The notes beneath the pieces are model-generated. The model saw only the letters and a program-made list of their open reading frames with translations. It searched no databases and was not told where the DNA came from. A program made the position numbers and the translations under genes. 23,318 nt of DNA. Origin: a virus. Below are positions 20,097-23,318 of the stretch, piece after piece. Numbering within the stretch: position 1 is the stretch's first letter; the number at the start of each line of letters is the position of its first letter. The stretch is from positions 1 through 23,318 of IMG/VR virus record IMGVR_UViG_3300021197_000915, one strand, 5' to 3'.

Positions 20097-20127
20097 TAAA
20101 AATCCAACTACTTTAGGAGTACCTACA

Positions 20128-20295
20128 ATGAACACACTAAACATGATCAAGAAGCAGATCAACAAAGCATCTGCTATTCACGACGCACAGATCTCTCACA
20201 CCTCATATCGTGGTGTTGAGTATTCTACCCGTTGTGTAGAAAGCAAGGAGTCACATGGCACCTTCTGCTATCGTGGAAAAACTTATACTAAGTGA
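20128..20295 (+). CDS. small YRG-repeat protein (DUF4278-like), 55 residues
   Basis: ATG 20128 has AGGAG at 20115-20119, 8 bp away, one of the clearest Shine-Dalgarno sites in the window. The 55 residues contain two copies of a YRGxxY motif (SYRGVEYSTR and CYRGKTYTK), with a basic helix at the N-terminus. YRGxxY resembles the short DUF4278 domain found in cyanobacteria; that link is by eye only. Function unknown. It lies directly after the second leader repeat and before a late box. Confidence 0.72.
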   Translation: MNTLNMIKKQINKASAIHDAQISHTSYRGVEYSTRCVESKESHGTFCYRGKTYTK

Positions 20296-20306
20296 TATCA
20301 CAGTAG

Positions 20307-20314
20307 TATAAATA
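20307..20314 (+). promoter_or_regulatory. T4-type late promoter box TATAAATA
   Basis: A perfect TATAAATA lies 4 bp upstream of a terminator stem (20319). The late transcript should start near 20320, inside the hairpin, and would read the gene at 20356. Confidence 0.75.
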
Positions 20315-20318
20315 GTCG

Positions 20319-20342
20319 GGAGGGGGTAACCCTCCTTTTTTA
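20319..20342 (+). terminator. intrinsic terminator overlapping a late promoter
   Basis: GGAGGG (20319-20324) pairs with CCCTCC (20330-20335) around GGTAA, followed by a T tract (20336-20341) interrupted by A at 20342. It ends the transcript of the gene at 20128. Confidence 0.82.
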
Positions 20343-20355
20343 TTATGGAGGTATC

Positions 20356-20508
20356 ATGCAGGTAGATAGGGATAGGTTAAAGTTAATACTTAGGAATTTA
20401 AAGTTACTTGTAGATGCGTTGGAAAGCGAAATATATTCGGATATAGATCTGTATAAAAGTACAGATAATTATAAGGTAGGGGATGACGATGATGGTTATC
20501 CAGATTGA
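20356..20508 (+). CDS. small acidic protein, 50 residues
   Basis: ATG 20356 has GGAGG (20347-20351) 4 bp upstream. The 50 residues begin MQVDRDRLKLILRNLKLLVDALESEI, a basic-to-acidic amphipathic helix, and end VGDDDDGYPD. It is flanked by two terminators and served by a late box, so it is a single-gene transcription unit. I do not recognise it. Confidence 0.65.
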   Translation: MQVDRDRLKLILRNLKLLVDALESEIYSDIDLYKSTDNYKVGDDDDGYPD

Positions 20509-20516
20509 TTTGTGGA

Positions 20517-20541
20517 GGAGGGCTTGACGCCCTCCTTTTTT
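20517..20541 (+). terminator. intrinsic terminator whose loop is a promoter -35
   Basis: GGAGGGC (20517-20523) pairs with GCCCTCC (20529-20535) with loop TTGAC, then T6. The loop plus the next base forms TTGACG, the -35 of the thyX promoter. Confidence 0.85.
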
Positions 20542-20552
20542 ATTGCTAGAAT
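20524..20552 (+). promoter_or_regulatory. thyX promoter embedded in the terminator
   Basis: TTGACG (20524-20529), 17 bp, then TAGAAT (20547-20552) with an extended -10 TGC. The predicted start near 20559 gives a leader of about 19 nt before thyX. Confidence 0.72.
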
Positions 20553-20577
20553 AACTCCGTAGTGTTTCAAACATAGA

Positions 20578-21210
20578 ATGTCCGTTAAACTTATCTCAGT
20601 TACCCCAGATGCCGAAAAACATATGGCATACTGTGCTCGTGTGTCAAATCCAGCAAATCAGGATAACGAGAAGTTCAGTGGTCTTCTAAAGTATTGTATT
20701 AAGCATCAGCACTGGAGTATCTTTGAGCAGGCATATATGACTGTTGAAATTGAAACGACTAGAGCAATTGCAGCTCAAATCCTGAGGCATCGCTCATTTA
20801 CATTCCAAGAATTTTCCCAACGTTATGCTAATAGTTCCTTACTCGGTCCGAAGATCCCCCTACCAGAACTCCGTAGGCAGGACACCAAGAATCGTCAGAA
20901 TTCCATTGATGATCTGGATGCGTTTGATGTTCAAAATATGGAAATCCAAATGACAACATTATTTGATTCAGCAATGGCACTATATCAACAGATGCTTGAG
21001 CGTGGAGTGGCAAAAGAATGTGCTCGTAATGTGCTTCCTCTCTGTACTCCCACCAAAATCTATATGACGGGCTCAGTTCGGTCATGGGCGCATTATATTG
21101 ATTTAAGGTCCGCTCATGGCACTCAGAAGGAACATATGATTGTTGCTGAAGGTGTCCGTGATGTTTTCAAAGAACAGTTCCCCGCAGTATCAGAAGCACT
21201 TGAATGGTAA
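20578..21210 (+). CDS. thyX: flavin-dependent thymidylate synthase ThyX
   Basis: This is a complete 210-residue ThyX. The signature RHRx7S is at 70-80 (RHRSFTFQEFS) followed by QRY (81-83). The dUMP-binding tail is present as ECARNVLPL... and TGSVRSWAHYIDLRSAHGTQKEH. It makes dTMP from dUMP using methylene-tetrahydrofolate and NADPH through FAD, supplying thymidine for phage DNA replication. Most cyanobacteria also use ThyX. It has its own promoter interlaced with the upstream terminator and overlaps the next gene by 7 bp. Motifs are intact. Confidence 0.97.
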   Translation: MSVKLISVTPDAEKHMAYCARVSNPANQDNEKFSGLLKYCIKHQHWSIFEQAYMTVEIETTRAIAAQILRHRSFTFQEFSQRYANSSLLGPKIPLPELRRQDTKNRQNSIDDLDAFDVQNMEIQMTTLFDSAMALYQQMLERGVAKECARNVLPLCTPTKIYMTGSVRSWAHYIDLRSAHGTQKEHMIVAEGVRDVFKEQFPAVSEALEW

Positions 21211-21413
21211 ATGTAATTCGTCTAAGGGTCATAGGTAGTGCGCTCGTCATTGTTGCCTACTTCATTGTCCTTCATGTAAATGTATTAGTTGGTGTGACCG
21301 CACACTTCGTTGCAGATCTTATTTCAATTCCTTACTTCATAAGGACAAAATCATGGGATGTGGTTATAATGTTAGCATTCCTACTCTTCATTTCGTTATC
21401 TAAGTTACTATGA
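21204..21413 (+). CDS. small two-span membrane protein, 69 residues
   Basis: It starts at ATG 21204, overlapping thyX by 7 bp, and ends by ATGA overlap with the next gene. Two hydrophobic helices are visible (VIGSALVIVAYFIVLHVNVLVG near 9-30 and VVIMLAFLLFISLSKLL near 53-69), separated by AHFVADLISIPYFIRTKSWD, so it probably crosses the membrane twice. I recall a similar small membrane protein in other cyanomyoviruses, without a known role. Confidence 0.72.
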   Translation: MVNVIRLRVIGSALVIVAYFIVLHVNVLVGVTAHFVADLISIPYFIRTKSWDVVIMLAFLLFISLSKLL

Positions 21414-21937
21414 ATATCTTTGTAACTGACCCCAGTCCATATAAGTCTGCTGTTGTTCTTCCTGACAAGCACATCGTCAAGATGCCATTAGAGACATGTC
21501 AGATGCTTTCTATTGTATGCTCTGACAAATGGGGTCATGGATTCGGCACTCTTCCCAAAGCAGACGGTACTCCCTATGCTACTGAGAAGGGTGCCTTTCG
21601 TAATCATCCTTGCACTATTTGGGCAAATGAGTTTGTGACTAACTGGCAGTGGCTTCTTGCTCATGGTCTTGCTATGTGTGATGAATACACTGCTCGCTAT
21701 GGCAAGGTCCACACCTGCCAGAAGACCCTTCTAGCAGCAAAACAAATACTTCCTACAGCAGACCCTCAAGGACGCTCAGGGAAGCATACAACGCCCTTTG
21801 TTCGTGCTATGCCCGATGAATTTAAACTTGACACAAGCATTGATACTATTACTGCTTACAAAATGTACATTAGCAGCAAACCTTGGGTTGCATCTAATTA
21901 TCTTCGTGACCCATCCCGCAAACCTGACTGGGTTTGA
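21410..21937 (+). CDS. conserved phage protein of unknown function, 175 residues
   Basis: The N-terminus MNIFVTDPSPYKSAVVLPDKHIVKMPLETCQML has the pattern MNIFxxxxxPxxSAxxLxDKHxVKMxLExxQML, which I recall in a family spread through marine phages. The middle contains GAFRNHPCTIWANEF and NWQWLLAHGLAMCDEYTARYGK with several His and Cys. The C-terminus ends SNYLRDPSRKPDWV. The conserved D-K-H-x-V-K-M-x-L-E and NHPC residues look catalytic or metal-binding, but the function is unknown to me. It is coupled to the upstream membrane protein. Confidence 0.75.
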   Translation: MNIFVTDPSPYKSAVVLPDKHIVKMPLETCQMLSIVCSDKWGHGFGTLPKADGTPYATEKGAFRNHPCTIWANEFVTNWQWLLAHGLAMCDEYTARYGKVHTCQKTLLAAKQILPTADPQGRSGKHTTPFVRAMPDEFKLDTSIDTITAYKMYISSKPWVASNYLRDPSRKPDWV

Positions 21938-21964
21938 TATAGATACTTAAAATTACTATTTTTT

Positions 21965-22198
21965 ATGCCGACATACAACGTCAAAAATTTGAAGAATGGA
22001 GATCAACTTGAAATGCATATGTCAATCTCTGAGTATGAAAAATGGCGCAAAGATAATCCTGACTGGGACAAGGACTGGTCACAAGCGACATTTGGTGGTA
22101 CAATATATGGAGAACCTAAACAATCTGCTGGGTTCAAGGAAGTAATGCAGAAAGTACAATCCAGACACCCCAATGCAAACCTCTCCCGCTATACTTGA
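21965..22198 (+). CDS. conserved small phage protein, 77 residues
   Basis: The protein opens MPTYNVKNLKNGDQLEMHMSISEYEKWRKDNPDWDKDW and ends GFKEVMQKVQSRHPNANLSRYT. The layout resembles short FmdB-like phage proteins (a beta domain, then a linker, then a GFKEVL...I..RHP helix), but without the zinc cysteines of true FmdB. The start codon follows a T6 run with no Shine-Dalgarno. It lies 12 bp upstream of phoH and is probably co-transcribed. Function unknown. Confidence 0.72.
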   Translation: MPTYNVKNLKNGDQLEMHMSISEYEKWRKDNPDWDKDWSQATFGGTIYGEPKQSAGFKEVMQKVQSRHPNANLSRYT

Positions 22199-22210
22199 TT
22201 AAAGAATTAA

Positions 22211-22966
22211 ATGCCTAGAAAAAGAAACACATCATCTAACCCAGTAACTGGTGGCATGTCCACCAAACAGATGAAGCGAAAGAAACCCATTAACAGTGAG
22301 TATCTAAAGACTATTGAACCTCTCACTGAAAACCAGGAAAAGTTTTTTAATGACTGGAGCAAGGATCAAAACATCTTTGCATATGGTGCCGCTGGAACAG
22401 GTAAAACTTTCATTGCATTATATCTTGCACTTAAAGATGTTCTGGATGAGAACTCTCCATATGAAAAGATTTACATCGTTCGTTCTTTGGTAGCAACTAG
22501 AGAGATTGGTTTTCTTCCTGGAGACCATGAAGATAAGTCTTCGCTCTATCAGATTCCATATAAGAACATGGTGAAGTATATGTTCAAGATGCCAGATGAC
22601 AATTCATTTGAACTCTTGTATACTAACCTTAAGGCACAGGGAACTGTGTCATTCTGGTCTACCTCATTCATTCGTGGCACTACATTTGATAATGCTATCC
22701 TGTTGATTGATGAAGCACAGAACCTGAACTTCCATGAACTTGATAGTATCATCACTCGTGTTGGTGAGAACTCTAAGATTATGTTCTGTGGTGACGTAGT
22801 TCAGACTGATTTAGTCAAACAACATGAGAAAAATGGTATTATTGATTTCATGAAGATCCTAGAGGACATGGAAGAGTTTAGTTCTATTGAGTTTGGCATT
22901 GATGATATTGTCCGTTCGGGACTGGTGAAGTCCTACCTTGTAAGTAAAATGAATCTCGGTCTTTAG
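22211..22966 (+). CDS. phoH: PhoH-like P-loop ATPase
   Basis: The 251-residue protein has a basic N-terminus and a PhoH core. Walker A is G59-AAGTGKT-66, followed by the YIVRSLVATREIGFLPGD motif (88-105), and Walker B is ILLIDEAQN (163-171). A sensor-like GDVVQTDL (194-201) follows. PhoH is widespread in marine phages and linked to phosphate stress, though its biochemical role is unsettled; helicase- or RNase-associated ATPase activity is proposed. It overlaps no neighbours and precedes the exonuclease gene by one base. All key motifs are intact. Confidence 0.95.
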   Translation: MPRKRNTSSNPVTGGMSTKQMKRKKPINSEYLKTIEPLTENQEKFFNDWSKDQNIFAYGAAGTGKTFIALYLALKDVLDENSPYEKIYIVRSLVATREIGFLPGDHEDKSSLYQIPYKNMVKYMFKMPDDNSFELLYTNLKAQGTVSFWSTSFIRGTTFDNAILLIDEAQNLNFHELDSIITRVGENSKIMFCGDVVQTDLVKQHEKNGIIDFMKILEDMEEFSSIEFGIDDIVRSGLVKSYLVSKMNLGL

Positions 22967-22967
22967 T

Positions 22968-23318
22968 ATGTTTAATCATGTTGGCAATTCTTTAAGTGAA
23001 CTCCCTAATCCTACTACTGTTAACGGCGTAAGGTTTTATACCACGCCGAATGGTAGGAAACTACCATCTATTACATCAATCACGTCACTAAAATCTCGTA
23101 AGAGTATTGCTGAATGGCGTAAACGTGTCGGTGATGTTGAAGCGGATCGTATCTCTAAACAAGGTACAACTCGTGGTACTAAGTATCATGCGTATGCAGA
23201 AGATCATTTCAATAATATTGAGGTGAAACCAAAAGATCTTATGGAACAGATGTCAAAACCTTGGCAACTGTTTCAGGAATCACTCCCTTATTTTGAGGAC
23301 ATAAATAATATACACGCT
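22968..23318 (+). CDS. PD-(D/E)XK exonuclease, partial (N-terminal 117 residues)
   Basis: The frame starts at ATG 22968, one base after the phoH stop, and is open to the window edge. The sequence FYTTPNGRKLPSITSITS, then EWRKRVGDVEADRISKQGTTRGTKYHAYAEDHF, matches the N-terminal pattern of the RecB/Cas4-like PD-(D/E)XK exonucleases (MGME1-like) in T4-like cyanophages, with RGTxxHxxxE (69-78) as motif I. The catalytic D-E-x-K region lies beyond the window. A role in recombination, host DNA breakdown or DNA end processing is likely. Confidence 0.75.
   Translation, partial: MFNHVGNSLSELPNPTTVNGVRFYTTPNGRKLPSITSITSLKSRKSIAEWRKRVGDVEADRISKQGTTRGTKYHAYAEDHFNNIEVKPKDLMEQMSKPWQLFQESLPYFEDINNIHA

Noticed and set aside
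21934-21962. TTGATA-17-TATTTT before the gene at 21965
   Set aside because: The predicted start would fall after the ATG, and both boxes are weak. I see it as AT-rich sequence and not a promoter for that gene.

Overview
The window reads as a fragment of a T4-like cyanophage (cyanomyovirus) infecting marine Synechococcus or Prochlorococcus. The evidence is a complete photosystem II psbA and psbD, two high-light-inducible (hli) genes, a flavin-dependent thymidylate synthase (thyX), phoH, a NodU/CmcH-type carbamoyltransferase, several Fe(II)/2-oxoglutarate oxygenases, glutaredoxins, long glycine/threonine-rich virion proteins, T4-type TATAAATA late promoter boxes and very tight packing. Every gene I can support is on the + strand. 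I found no tRNA, CRISPR array or insertion sequence.

Layout. (1) 1-2185: the tail of a phytanoyl-CoA-dioxygenase-like protein, small unknown genes and two further Fe(II)/2OG oxygenases. (2) 2189-8829: a virion-structure block behind a perfect TATAAATA box. It holds 832-, 888-, 85-, 76- and 310-residue proteins; three share an N-terminal MSR(L/I)xxDE module, and the 832-residue protein carries a cupredoxin-like domain. (3) 8839-13840: the photosynthesis block, with hli, small proteins, a minimal 35-residue hli, a Cys4 protein, psbA with a long structured leader, two small genes, psbD and three small genes. (4) 13818-16027: a carbamoyltransferase and an overlapping 2OG oxygenase, probably one modification unit. 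(5) 16228-20508: a dense run of small genes (34-145 codons), mostly overlapping by ATGA or TAATG and mostly unknown, including two glutaredoxin-fold proteins. (6) 20524-23318: thyX, a membrane protein, two conserved phage proteins, phoH and the start of a PD-(D/E)XK exonuclease.

Regulation is unusually legible. At least six sites match TTGACR, 17 bp, TATNNT or TAGAAT, several with an extended -10 TGn. A seventh, TTTACA-17-TATAAT, precedes the carbamoyltransferase. Perfect TATAAATA boxes lie before the 832-residue virion gene, before psbA (overlapping its sigma70-type promoter) and before a small gene at 20356. Several promoters are interlaced with intrinsic terminators. Most predicted leaders are short (about 15-25 nt) and lack a good Shine-Dalgarno. 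psbA, with about 160 nt containing three hairpins, and the cassette at 19.86 kb are the exceptions.

Proposed logic (inference): the photosynthesis genes would keep host PSII running during infection, thyX and the glutaredoxins would support nucleotide and redox metabolism, and the oxygenases and carbamoyltransferase could modify virion, nucleic acid or host surface molecules. All family assignments come from reading motifs by eye; no database search was run.
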